A stretch of 64,000 nt of DNA from Blastomyces gilchristii SLH14081 (GCF_000003855.2 NW_003101656.1:491463-555462), one strand, 5' to 3'; positions 10,641-22,725 are shown, numbered from the stretch's first letter. Notes: generated from the letters alone by a model not told the origin. A program made the numbers and translations.

Positions 10641-13600
10641 ATTACATACAGCATGCATAGTTAAGAGAAGTAAGAGAGTTAAAAAACTAGTAGAATCAGT
10701 GAGCTCAGAGACACTTACTGATATTCTATGAAAAGTCTTCAAAGTGAAAGAGATGTCTGTGTTAGATGACTCTCTGAATTCTGTAAATATCAAGAGAAAG
10801 CAGGCTTCTGAATGAGATGCAGAGGAAGAGAATGATATAGCAGACACTTGTCTCAATATCTTAAGATTTGAAATGTTAATGTATAAAGAGCACTTGAATA
10901 AGAATTGAGAGATAGCTGCAAAAGTATTAGCAGGCACAGAAGCTTCTACACAATATATTAATAATTATATAATTTAAAGACTGAAAGAAATCTCCTGAGT
11001 GAAATATCTTCAATGTATAAGATTGTCTGATAATTAATATTTAATATCATCAGCAAGAGTAAGAGTTCTCTTGTACTTTGAAGAATGATCTTACTATATT
11101 TGAGTGCAAGAGCTGCACAATGTGAAATACAACCTTATTTTCAGACTTGACTAATTTCAAAGGTTCAATTCACAGATTCAATGATGTACATGTCATATGC
11201 AGTTAATTAATAGAAAGAAAATAGTTCATACAATTCTATTAACTGATATGAGAAGAACATTTCACACCTCTGAAATAGAAGAGTTAAATCTGCTTATACA
11301 TCAACAAGCTAAGAGAATGATTTATAAGATCTTATCTGAAAGTATTGTGTATGTTATACAGAAGTCAGAAGCAGAGAAAATCAAGATAAAGAATATACAG
11401 AATAATAAGTGTATAAAGAAACTGTTGAAGAAGTATGAGAAGATCTTCTGAATAGATCTTTTATTAGAATTGCTGCTGAAACAAGAATTCATACATGAGA
11501 TTGACACAGAGAATGTGAAATCAGTCAATCAAGATGTGTACCCTCTGTTGCAAACACATCTCAAAGAACAGAAGTATCAGATTACAGATCTTCTAGAACA
11601 TAGTCTTATATAACTCTCATTAAGTGCATGAAACTTTTCAGTTCTATTTATGAAAAAGACAGATGAGGAGTAACAGATGTGTATAAATGATTAAGCACTT
11701 AATAAGCTTACAATCAAGAATGAATATTCAATGTTATGAATTCAACAACAGTTGAATACAGTTGAAAATATCTAATATCTATCAAAGATTGATCTTCTCT
11801 CAGAATACTGACAGATTCATGTAGATAAACTGTCAGTACTGTGAACTGTGTTTAATATACAATGAGAGAAGTTCAAATTCCTGACAATGTTATTCAGTCT
11901 AATAAATACACCTGTCATCTTTCAAACGATGATAAATACAATTCTTTATAAACAGAATAAAACCTCATACCTTATATATCTGAATAACATTTTAGTCTTC
12001 TCAAACTCATCTAATAAACATCTGAAGCATCTTGATAAAGTGCTTATAACTCTGAAAGAGTATATGCTCTACATTAAATTAACAAAGTATGTGTTTGAAA
12101 TGAAAGAGTTGAAGTTCATAGAATATGTAGTAAGTAATGACTGTATACACCTCATTCTGAAGAAATTCAATGTCATAGTGAGTTGACTGCAGCTGAGAAA
12201 TGTACATTATGTATAACAGTTTCTTAAGTTGATCTCATATTATCACAGATGTATCAAAGATTTTATATAAATAGCTGTATCACTCTCAGATCTCTTAAGA
12301 GAAATGAATACTAATCTGCAGAAGAAGAAGTTTTATTTAATTATCTAAAATGCTATGTATGAGAAGGCTTTTCTCACACTGAGAGAACATGTGATAATAT
12401 TCTCAGTACTTATTTAATCGGATTATGATAAATCTTTCTACATTGAAACAGAGATATTTAAATGAGCTATCAGAGACACTCTTCTACAGATGAGTAAGAA
12501 CAGCAAGCTACATCTGATAACATATAATGATAGAAAACTATCAGATGCTGAGCTCAATTACTCAGTGTATAAAATGAAATTACTAGCAATTAAGTATATA
12601 CTGATTAGACTGACCGTGTGACCATGTCTGGGACCAGGACCAGATTTTTTGATACTCACATTACCAATTCAACTGATCCCATTACATGGTTTTAACATTA
12701 GATAGTAGTCTCATACTGTTTATGTGTGACTTACTGTCTACTCTTGTCACATTTTTCAAATGAGATCATGATTTCCACTTCTCAATTTAAATTATTTTTA
12801 TTGCTTTAAATGACTTTAAATCTCATTTGAGTGTTACCAAAAAGCATTACTTTTTTAAAAATTAAAAATAGTCTAAAAAAAACCTTAAAATGTCTAAAAA
12901 TAGTAACTTTATGCTAAGACTGGAACTAAATGAGATCAAATGAGATCACTTTCTCATTTTTTTCAAGTCATGGTTTCATTTTAAGATCTGATATATAGTC
13001 ACTTTGCATGTTTTTTTGATGACTAGTCCCAGCGGGATTCACGCCAAGAAATGTATGGGACCAGATCAAATGAGATCAAATATGAAATTCATGATCCCAG
13101 CGGCCAGTCTAATACTGATGTTATAGAATATATATATCAACAACAGATATATAATAACAGTGATTATAAATTATGAAACTCTCATCTATCTACAATCAAT
13201 AATGAAACCTTTCAAACACTTAGTATATTGAATCTCGGACTTTCAAGTGTATAATGTTTATATTAAATACTGAAAGAGATCAGACACTGTAATACCTGAT
13301 ATAATCAGTCACAGACCTGATTTCATGAGTGAGAATTCTGTGAATCAGGTATAAGAGAAGTTCATGTTAAACACACTGAGAGAATGTAAGAAATCAGAAT
13401 AAGTAAATATAATAATCTCTTACTTAAAGAATAATAAAATGTCAGATAGTAAGTATCTTATAAAAGTAGTAGAAGAGATGCTTCTCAACTTTAAGTGAAG
13501 AAAATTGAAAAATGATGTTATACTTTACTGTGATCTAGAATACATGAAAGCTCTTCATCTAAAACATTTATTTAGACATAACTTAGTGACTCACATGCAT

Positions 13601-14416
13601 AAGAAATTCAGTCACTTAGAATGCTCTGAACTTATAAGTGTACTCAAACTGAGAGTATACTGACTAAGCATGACTGAGAATATTCAGACATACACTCATA
13701 AGTGTCTGAATTACCAGGTCATGAAATAATTGAAGAAAGAGTTAAAATATAAGAAAGTACAATATCAGATAAGATGTATAATACAACAGTTTAAATAATG
13801 AAGAGTGAATCTCATAGACATACTACTGTAAATATCAAATGAAAATTATTAAATAATTACTGCTATTAACTACACTACTGACTGATCAGTTATAAAAGCA
13901 GTTTCAGAGATGATAGAGAAGATGATGATGAAGTTTTCATATAATAAGATCTATATCAACTATGAAATACTGTATGAGATTCTAACTGATAATAGTGTGA
14001 ATCTTATAGAAGAAGCAGTGAGGCATTTTATAAGCTAGTTAAAGACAAGATATTGTAGAATAATACTATATTATCTGTGAATAAACAGATAGATGAAACA
14101 CTGGAATGAAATCTTGAATAATATACTGATATAATATCTAGTAAACAAGTCTATATAACTATAAGATGAATATCTCAGTCAGATACTGTTAGTCACACAA
14201 ATTCAGCAGTATGCAGTCTTCAAGTATTTACTATTCTATCTGTTATATAAGTTGCATCTGTACATTCTGAAGAATACTTTGAAACAAGTAAGAATGAAAA
14301 CAGCAGTTACAGATGCAGTAGTAGCAGTTGCAGACACAGTAGTTGTGAATACAGAATCAAGATTGAAAGAGATCAGTTATGCACATGCAAAAGTTAACAA
14401 GTTAGTTCTGAACTAA
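10641..14416 (+). pseudogene. pol: GypB B1 pol remnant
   Basis: A protease/linker zone, then RT. A 99-codon open stretch (11887-12186) holds the RT palm: the active site, YLDD in the family, reads YLNN near 11976, so both catalytic aspartates are lost by G-to-A change. It continues through the thumb and RNase H until the MITE, then resumes at 13112. The HHCC integrase finger is recognisable about 13580-13710 (HLFRHN, HMHKKFSH, YTHKCLNYQ) and the integrase core about 13850-14250. In-frame TGA and TAG replace Trp and Gln codons throughout. Confidence 0.8.
12606..13111. mobile_element. MITE M1, hAT-like, intact ends, in GypB
   Basis: 506 bp with terminal inverted repeats TAGACTGACCG / CGGCCAGTCTA and a perfect 8-bp target duplication ATACTGAT (12598-12605, 13112-13119). 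It has no coding capacity. The length and 8-bp duplication fit a hAT-type non-autonomous element. It is inverted relative to M2 and M3. Confidence 0.93.
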
Positions 14417-14497
14417 GCCAGCGTGGCCCAGTTGGTAAGACTGGTAACCAAGGCCGCACACATTAGGGGTGCGTGGGTTCGAATCCCACCGCTGGCA
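14417..14497 (+). tRNA. tRNA-like head with intact Pol III A and B boxes; probably not a working tRNA gene
   Basis: An 81-nt cloverleaf-like sequence. Acceptor stem GCCAGCG pairs perfectly with CGCTGGC, followed by A. T arm GTGGG-TTCGAAT-CCCAC is perfect and forms a B box. An A box (TGGCCCAGTTGG) is present. The D stem is poor and no standard 7-base anticodon loop with a T at position 33 can be drawn, so no amino acid is assigned. The decayed partner at 62140-62220 has the same 81-nt length. It more likely served as the promoter head of a retrosequence than as a tRNA. Confidence 0.5.
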
Positions 14498-15165
14498 CCT
14501 GCCACTTCTTACCCATGAAAGCCCCCATGTAATAGGGGCTGAGCCTAATTAGTAAGGCTTGGTGCGGGGTAGAACTCCCTACTGCAGGCCAAGCCACTAG
14601 TTAAGTGAGATCCTGCGAACACCCACCAGGGCCGGCATGGGGTGCCAATATCTCACTATTCTACTGTGCACCCGTCAAGGTTCTAACAATATAGAGCCAA
14701 GCCTAATGTAGTGGTTATACACTACTTAAGTGAGTCTCAAACTAGGGGTGTCATCGGAGCCTAGCTCCCCCCCAAATACAGGGAATGATTTTGAAAACCA
14801 CCTGACTAGCAGGCCTAGACGCGCATCTAGGCTCTAGACAGGGCACCCTGATAGGCTAGAGCCTGCAAGCTCCCTGCCAAGCCCTAATACTGACAGAGAG
14901 GACTGCAGTCATCAAGCCTATGATTAGTCTCTAACACAGGGCAAGGCCATGACGGCTGATTGGTAGGCCTATGGGCATCTAATGGGGCCGAGATCAGCAA
15001 CCGGAAGCTTGGTGTGCACGCCACCAAGTGGGCGGTGGCAGTCACTAACTAACACCCCTGGAAATTAGTGGCTGGCCCGAGAGGACGGATGCGGTGGTCG
15101 GTTAATTATAGAGGGTTAAATGTAATTAGCTTAAGGTGCATCCTGCGGGTGGCTAGCGCCCGTAG
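14417..15165 (+). ncRNA. 749-bp tRNA-headed, hairpin-rich RNA-like module (least decayed copy)
   Basis: It begins with a tRNA-like sequence and continues for about 670 bases rich in GC and CpG relative to all surroundings, then joins LINE 3' sequence at 15165/15166. The decayed copy at 61472-62220 (reverse) is exactly the same length with the same two ends, although its LINE partner joins elsewhere. Short perfect stems include AGCCCC/GGGGCT (14520-14525, 14535-14540), GTAGTG/CACTAC (14708-14713, 14720-14725), GCCTAGA/TCTAGGC (14813-14819, 14826-14832) and CTTGGTG/CACCAAG (15008-15014, 15022-15028). No long reading frame is present. I read it as the reverse-transcribed copy of a structured RNA; the parent RNA is not identified. 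Confidence 0.6.
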
Positions 15166-15476
15166 TTTTCCTTTCAATTCCTTTCTATCTATCTATTTAA
15201 TGTGTCTATCTTTAAGACTGTGTTCTATTTCTCTTTTCCTTTGTCATGATATTGTCAAATGATTTCAAAGTATCAGAAGATGTTAAAACACTGCAATTTG
15301 TAAACAGTTTTTGTATTCTGGGCTGGAATTTTCTGATTTTACATATCTGAAATTGATGAATGTATAATAGTTAACTTTACAGATATAGGAAAAACCCTGA
15401 GAACTAAAATTTCTCAGGTAGATATCATAGTCTCTGACTGCATACATCTATAATTGAAGAATAGTAATAATAATAA
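15166..15476 (+). mobile_element. LINE-T 3' UTR and (TAA)n tail fused to the tRNA-headed module (chimera L5)
   Basis: The sequence from TTTTCCTTTC to the TAATAATAATAA tail matches the reverse complement of the LINE 3' ends at 34177-34490 and 59741-60045. Together with the module it forms one 1,060-bp chimeric retrocopy. No matching target duplication is found: the left flank is GypB B1 and the right flank an inverted GypB B2, so the locus was probably rearranged afterwards. Confidence 0.8.
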
Positions 15477-17989
15477 CTCTTGATTTAAGTATATTCATGA
15501 TTTCAGAGCTTTCTAAGTAACTGAATTTCTTATGCATGTGAGCTATTAAGTCACATTTAAATGACTGTTATAGATAGAGAGCTTTCACATATTCTATATT
15601 ATAATAAAGAATAATCTCATTTTTTAATTTTCTCAGCTTGAAGTTCAGAAGTATCTCTTCTACTACTTTAATAAGATACTTATTATCTAATATCTTGTTA
15701 TTCTTTAAGTGAGAGGTTATTGCATTCACTCATTCTGATTTCTTGTATTTTCTCAGTGTGTTTAATGCAAACTTCTCTTATATCTGATTCACAGAACTCT
15801 TATCTCTGAAATGAGATCTGTGACTGATTGTATTAGATATCACAGCATCTGATAATTTCTTTCAGTATTTAATATGAAGATTATACACTTAAAAGTCTGA
15901 CATTTAACATACTAAGTGTTTGAAAGGTTTTATCATTGATTGTAGATAGATGAGACTTTCATAATCTGTGATCACTGTTATTATATAACTGTTATTAATA
16001 TATCTATTTCACAATATCAGTGTGTGTTTAATTACTAGTAATTTCTTTTCATACACTGAATAATTGAGCTCAGCATCTGATAGTTTTCTATTATTATATA
16101 TTATCAGATGCAGCTTGCTGTTCTTACTGATCTGTAGAAGAGTGTCTCCGATAGCTCATTTGAATATATCTATCTTGATGTAGAAAGATTTATTATAATA
16201 TGATTGAATAAGCACTGAGAATGTTATTATATATTTTCTCAATATGAGGAAAGCTTTATTGCACACAGTATTTCAGATGATTGAATGAAACTTCTTCTTT
16301 CACAGATTTGTATTCATTTCTCTTAAGAGATCTGAGAGTGATGTAGATATTTATATGAAATTCTTGATAAATCTGCAGTAATATGAGATCAATCTAAAAA
16401 CTGTTATATATAGTGTATGTTTCTCAGCTGTAGCTAATTTACTATGACATGTAATTTCTCTGAGATGAGATGTATACAGTTATCACTCACTACATGTTTT
16501 ATAAACTTCAACTCTTTCATTTTAAACACATACTTTATTAGTTTGATATAGAGCTTATACTCTGTCAGAGTTATAAGCACTTTATTGAGATGCTTCAGAT
16601 ATTTCTTATATGAGTTTGAAAAGACTAGAATGTTATCAAGATATATAAGATATGAGATTTCATTCTGTTTATAAAGAATTATATTCATCATCATTTGAAA
16701 GATGACAGGTATATTTATCAGATTAAATAACATTATCAGGAATTTACACTTTTCTTATTATATATTAAATGTAGTTTATAAAACTAACAGTTTCTCTACA
16801 CAGATCTGTCAGTATTCTGAGAGAAGATTAATCTTCAATAGATATCAGATATTTTCAACTGTATTCAACTATTGTTGAATCTATGACAGTGAATATTCAT
16901 TCTTGATTGTACGCTTGTTAAGTGCTTGATAGTCAATATATATCTATCACTCTCTATCTGCCTTTTTTATGAATAGAACTGAAAAGCCTCACACACTTGA
17001 TGAGAGTTGTGTAAGACCATGTTCTAGAAGATCTGTTATCTGATACTTCTGTTCTTCAAGATATGTTTGTAACAGAGAATACACATTCTGATTGAATGAT
17101 TTTATATCTCTGATATCAATCTCATGTATAAATTCTCATTCCAGCAGCAATTCTGATGAAAGATCTGTTTAAAAGATCTTTTCATACTTCATTAGAAGCT
17201 TCTTCATATGCTTATTCTTCTGTATATTCTTTATCTTAGTTTTCTTCACTTTCAGATTCTGTATGATATACAGAATGCTTTCAGATGAGATCTTATGAAT
17301 CATTCTCTTTACTTATTAATATATAAGCAGATTTAACTCTTCTATATCAGAGATGTGAAATGCTCTTCTTATATCAGTTGATAGAATTATTTAAACTATT
17401 TTCTTTCTATCAGTTAACTGCATATGATATATACATTATTGAATCTGTGAATTGAATCTTTGAAATTAATCAAGTCTGAGAATAAGATTGTATTTCACAT
17501 TCTGCAGCTCTTACACTTAAATATAGCAATATTATTCTCTAAAGTGCAAGAGAACTCTGACTCTTGCAGATGATATTAAATATCAGTTATCAGATAATCT
17601 TATATATTAAGAATTCTTCACTCAGTGAACCTCTTTCAGTCTTCAGATTATATGATTATTAATATATTATATAGAAGCTTCTATGTCTGTTAACACTTTT
17701 ACAGTTATCTCTTAATTCTTACTCAAGTGCTCTTTATATATTAACATTTTGAGTCTCAAGGCATTGAGATGAGTGTCTGCTTCATTCTTACTTACATCTC
17801 AGTCAGAAGCCTGCTTTCTCTTGATATTTACAGAATTCAGAGAGTTATCTAACATGAGCATCTCTTTCACTTTAAAGGCTTTTCATAGAATATTAGTGAG
17901 TGTCTTCAAGCTTACTAATTCTGCTAGTTTTTTAACTTTCTTACTTCTCTTGACTATGTATACTGTGTGTAATTCTTTGTATTATCATT
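15477..17989 (-). pseudogene. pol: GypB B2 pol remnant
   Basis: A 99-codon open stretch (16733-16434) carries the RT palm; its active site reads YLDN, so the second catalytic aspartate is lost. RNase H and the integrase finger follow down to 15477. There is no MITE here, so this copy shows the uninterrupted RNase H region that M1 splits in B1. Confidence 0.78.
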
Positions 17990-19177
17990 CTGATATCTAC
18001 AGTTGAAGCAAGCTTAATACTTATAATATCAAGATTTTCACTCAGAGAATCTCTTTTTCAGAGAATTCAGCACTGTAGTGATGATATTCAGATCTAGATT
18101 TATTACATTCAGATATATAACTTGTATCATAGAAGTCTGATTATCTGTTCTCTGTTAAGACATACTTAATTGCAGTATTTTCTATCATAGTTAACTCACT
18201 TATTTTCATACAATGAGAATATTGTATGCTTTCTTTACTATAACTGAATATGAGATTAAGTATTTTCATTCTGCTCTCAACTCAGGTGTAAGACTATGAA
18301 TAAAGATCTATAAACAGAAAGATGTTGAAAGCTTTTCATTCAATGTAAGATAGTATAAACTGAAGTATATAAAGTATGATATAAGATCACTCACTTATCT
18401 ACACTCAGTGAAGTGTTCATAACACTTGTCTTATATATTTACTTTCTCAAAGTTGTGCAAGATTCATTTGAAAAACTCATTTCATATTTATAAGAATAAA
18501 TATTATTTCAGATCTGTAAGATTCATCTTTTCATTAGTTATTCACAGTGACTTTGCTTTTTTATGTACAAATGTAATACATCTTAAGACTTATTGAAATT
18601 CTGTTGACTGTCTGTCTGTAAGTTTATATTTAATCTGATAATATAATTATATCTGACTTAGCTAGCTGATTGTAGTATTATTTTTTCAGTTGTCATTGAA
18701 GCTTGATGACTTCAACAGATCTCTTAGCTTGATGTATTTCATGTTTAAATTTTCATTCTGTGCAGTGATCTCTGATGATGTGTATAGTTCTGAAGAGATT
18801 ATAAATGATTGTGATAAGATCTTCAGATTCAGTGTGATTATTTATCTATATAAATATTTAATCTTATGCTGCAGATCTAAGACCTGGTTTTCTCTATTCT
18901 TATTAATAATGATGATTGCATCAGTGAAGCTCTGCATCATGAATACTTGATTCACAGTGAATGCTAATTGTTGTTTGACTTTCATCTCAGTCTGTCACTG
19001 TGTACATAAGATCTTGATCTTATTTAGAATTCTTGTACATGTACAGAGCTTTGATTCTGATTCAGCAGTCTCAGTCACTTTTCTTACTACTTTGAGTAAA
19101 CTCTCTGAGAGGTTCTGCATATCTTCTGATTGAGATAGCAGAGAAGAGTGTTCATATTGACTAGAGAAGATGTTCAT
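17990..19177 (-). pseudogene. gag: GypB B2 gag remnant, best-preserved N-terminus
   Basis: The start ATG at 19177 opens MNIFSSQYEH and stays open for 60 codons, the longest Gag N-terminus among the GypB copies. It contains an acidic, Ser-rich stretch and CTCTRILNKIK. The rest is broken by stops down to the ACFNCR-like zinc-knuckle zone near 18000. Confidence 0.7.
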
Positions 19178-19737
19178 TTTGATGATTTCTTATTGATAAT
19201 ATAATGTCTATTGTTATAGTACTATATCATTTGTATTATTATTATACACTTCTGGTGATAATCATTCTTCTTTTCATTCTTCTTTTAAGTAGAGAGTGAA
19301 CATCTTTGAATCTGATTCATCACTCTCATCCTCTTTCTCACATCTCATTCATTCGCATATGGGACATTCACCTGAGTGTGAAGTTTTCTCTTAACAAGTG
19401 AAGTAGCATCAATCAGATACTCTTCTACTCACTGCTCTTTATTTGCAATCTTTTGAGATATTTTTAGAACCACACTGGCATGATAACTATAAATCACTTT
19501 GTAGATAGAATTATCACACTCTGAAGAAGCCTGCACTTCTCACTGATTTTTAGACATGCTATCAGATGTGATTCAAAGGTTGCTTGAGTCAGTGTATAAT
19601 TACAAGTGTATGCTGGCTTCTCATATACTGTATACTAAATTAATTGATGGCCGCTATGGCCCCTTTACATTTGTAAGCAAGTTCGGAAGCAGCCGCGTTA
19701 TTATCCGGTGGTGATACATTCTTCCGAATCACAGAAG

Positions 19738-21911
19738 AATGAGACTCTGAACTCTGAAGTATGTTCAAATTTGAGATAATTATAGATTATAAGAATCTCA
19801 AGTATTTCATAATTATCTGTAAGCTTACTGAATGTCAGATATGATAATCTGAGCTATTAAGCTGTTTTCATTTTACTATACACTATTATCTTAGCAGTTA
19901 GAACTCAATGATAGATTCTCTTTTATAATAAGAGTAAGATATACCTTTTAATATAATAGACACTCACTGAATGAACTAAGAATATCAGCTCTTAAATTGA
20001 AAGATATTAGTTGATTAAGATAAAACAACTTATAATACTATACATACTTCTCTGATTAGAACACTCTTTCTCTGAACTGTCACTGATACTGATACTGATA
20101 TCTTAACTTTCTCTATATTGAATGAACTGCGATATATAACACCTCAGACTGATGAACTTCTTTAGACTCTCACTGAAGCAGTATAATAAGAAGTGTCTCA
20201 ATTTCCTTCAGAACTATGTATAAAGACTGACATCTCAGAATGTTTAATTGATAATAATAATACTCTGTAATTTCGTGACTAGTATTATATCTCTAAGTCT
20301 GAATCTCTACACACTTAAATAATGCAAGAGATGTATAATTTGTGTATAACTAATTATTCAAGTTGTGAATAACTGTATTAAATGATCTCTCAAGAATTCT
20401 ACTGATCTGAGATATTAAACAGTATCAGATGCTGTATCTGAAATTGCAACTATTATTTCTCTATCACTTTATTAAAGAATTATAGAAAAGACCTGCTAAA
20501 ATCACTCAATATCTCTGATAGAATCTGATGAGATATAGTAATTGACTTCACTATTCATCTCTCTAAGAGTAAGAGTTATAGAAATGTTTTAATCATCATA
20601 AACTGATTGAGTAAACATATAATATTAAAATCTTATAATCAGATAAATACTGAATAAGTCACTGAAGTCTTTCTACAAAGTCTGTTTCATTAAATATATG
20701 AATTGCTAAGATCTATAGTATTGAATTAAGACTGTTAATTCATGAGCACTCTCTGAACAAGAATCTGTCAAGTTCTCAAGATTATACTCTGTTTATCAAC
20801 TCCCTATTACTCTGAGACTGATGATATATCAGAATAAATGATTCAGACTGTAAAGAACTATCTTTATAAGTTGTGTAATTACTTACAGAATGATTGTCAT
20901 AATCTTCTTCTTTATACAGAGATTACTATCAATGATTGAGAGGCTGTTTCAATAGATGTAAACTTATTCTTTCTCACACACAGTTATTATATAAAGCGAT
21001 TAAATCTTCTAGAGATTACATATTTCACATTAAATCTCTGCAGTCTGATTCATATTACTGATAATAGTAATAAAGCTTTAAGATGTCTGTGACTGAGTAG
21101 AAGTATTTATAATAAATAGTAAATAATATTAAGAAGATTAAATCAATGTTTATCAAGATTCTGCTGAGTAATATAAGATAGAACATCTGATATACTTGAA
21201 TCTTAAGAATATACAGATCATATACTCATCTCATACATTGTATTGTTATTATATTAAGTATTAAGTAATAGAAGTTATAGACAGTTATAACTATTATCTT
21301 AATATATCATCAGACATTTATAATATCTTTTATATAAGCTTATTCTGCTGTGTTATTATCAATTCATTCTCTTCTCAACGGATTCCTGAATGACAGTCAT
21401 CAGAGATTATATAAGAAAATAATGAACTCGAATAAGAGATTCAAAATATTCTTAATAAGAAACTCTGTGACTGTGACTGATAATATCTTATAAAATAAAT
21501 CAGTTATAATTATCTGATCTGAACTTTGAGTTCTGTATTATCTAAGATCACAGCTCTTGAGTGATGAGAACTACACACAATCTTACTTCAGAAAAGAGAG
21601 AGTTGATGTAACAGACTGCACTTAATTAATTATCTAAACTATTTCATTATACTTCATAGATTTCTGCTGAAGTTTCAATTTCTGATCACTGATTCTTAGC
21701 TGAAGCTTCAATTCTCAGTCAATGATTCTCAGTTAAAAACTTATGAAATTTTTATTCTTTCACTCTGAAGCTTTACTATGTACATGTATAAATATTCACT
21801 CTGATTACTGATTTGTGCACTTTCTCTTTTTTTTTCTTCTCTAACATTTTTCACTTTATTATATAAGATCAATAAATATCATACTGATCTATTCAGCGTA
21901 GACCTCTTATA
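19738..21911 (+). mobile_element. GypA copy A2: 3' half (RNase H, integrase, chromodomain, LTR)
   Basis: It starts mid-RNase H at GAAGAATGAGACTCTGAAC, directly against the end of GypB B2, and matches 26641-28820 of copy A3. Integrase and chromodomain regions are recognisable but full of stops. It ends in a 305-bp LTR. The 5' half is not in the window. Confidence 0.85.
21607..21911 (+). repeat. 3' LTR of GypA A2
   Basis: A 305-bp LTR opening TGTAACAGACTGCAC and closing GACCTCTTATA (CA end mutated to TA). It is among the most decayed GypA LTRs here. Confidence 0.85.
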
Positions 21912-22315
21912 TATATTATACAATTATCTCAGAGTCAGATTGAAAGAGAAGTATGATTTAAATCAATTAAATATAAGATTTTTATTCTCAACTGAGACAG
22001 AAATTAAATACTTAATAGAGTTGTTATCAGAAACTCAAGCAGCTATAAGAAAATAACTGCATTCAGAAATATCAGAATATGAAGAGGTGGAAATTTATCA
22101 GATATAGTCTGTTAAAATAGCTATATACTATCTTTTAATATTTTTATTTTACTATAGTCTTTCTTTACTTTACTTTTTCTTTTCTGTTCTTTTCTATTTA
22201 CTTATTTAATATGTCTATCTTTAAGACTTTGTTCTCTTTTCTTTTGTCATGATATTTTCAAATGATTTTAAAGTATCAGAAGATACTAAAATACTGCAAT
22301 TTTCTGATTTTATAT
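21912..22315 (+). mobile_element. LINE-T relic L6: end of ORF2 and 3' UTR
   Basis: It matches the reverse complement of 34330-34750 of the complete LINE: the last codons (EYEEVEIYQI then stop at 22105-22107) and most of the 3' UTR. It lacks the TAA tail and has an internal deletion relative to other copies, then runs straight into a SINE relic. Confidence 0.75.
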
Positions 22316-22660
22316 ATTCAAGATACAAGTAAAGCTTATAATGAGTTCCTGTGTGATATTAAATACAGGTTCAGTGTTAGTTATACAGAAGAAAATACAG
22401 GTGTTAAGATCATGCCATGATAACAAGAACATAGAAAAATACAAAGAAGTGACAATTAAATACATATGATAATAACTTCTCAGCTCAGAAACATACAGTG
22501 ATTTTATTGCAGTAATTTATATATCTGTGTATTTATTAGAAATCTGAGATGCTTGAGTTTCAGATTTAATGTATTTCCTGCAAGTTTCAAACCTGCACGT
22601 CTCAGTTTCTTATATGAAGACACTACTTAGTGACCGCATTAATAATTCAGTCACTGAGAC
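22316..22660 (-). mobile_element. SINE copy S3, decayed
   Basis: It aligns over its length to the SINE at 23774-24148. The tRNA-like head lies at the right end (reads CAGTCACTGAGAC where S1 has CAGCCACCGGGGC). The B box has lost its CpG. The AAT tail is gone and no target duplication is visible. Confidence 0.8.
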
Positions 22661-22725
22661 TGTCAAATATAATAATCATGTGAAGAAGTTGTATTCTGTG
22701 ATACAATAATATTTATATAATAAAT
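22661..22725. other. Short unassigned AT-rich spacer
   Basis: 65 bases between a SINE relic and the LTR of copy A3, with no recognisable content. The last five bases, TAAAT, resemble TCAAT on the other side of A3, consistent with a mutated target duplication. Confidence 0.5.

Larger units (their letters stand above)
8842..14416 (+). mobile_element. GypB copy B1: Ty3/Gypsy element, 3' end truncated, with nested MITE
   Basis: It starts with TGTGGTTCGGAAG, the same first bases as copies at 54587 (plus) and 19737 (minus), so this is taken as the 5' LTR start. Downstream come Gag with a CxxC zinc-knuckle remnant, RT, RNase H, an HHCC integrase finger and integrase core, all Ty3/Gypsy in type. It stops at 14416 in the integrase C-terminal region, where the tRNA-headed LINE chimera begins. 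No 3' LTR is visible, so the length of the 5' LTR is unknown. Internal stops are numerous. The MITE at 12606-13111 interrupts RNase H. Confidence 0.85.
15477..19737 (-). mobile_element. GypB copy B2, inverted relative to B1, 3' truncated
   Basis: The reverse complement begins TGTGATTCGGAAG at 19737 and runs through the leader, gag, RT and RNase H to the integrase finger, ending at 15477 against the LINE tail. It sits in the RNase H region of a GypA: the bases after 19737 continue the GypA frame seen at 26640. Stops are abundant. Plus-strand open frames in this interval are shadows. Confidence 0.85.

Noticed and set aside
10608..10937. 109-codon minus-strand frame
   Set aside because: It is antisense to GypB gag/pol and repeats as shadows at 17773 and 56361; the coding signal (zinc knuckle, then pol) is on the other strand.
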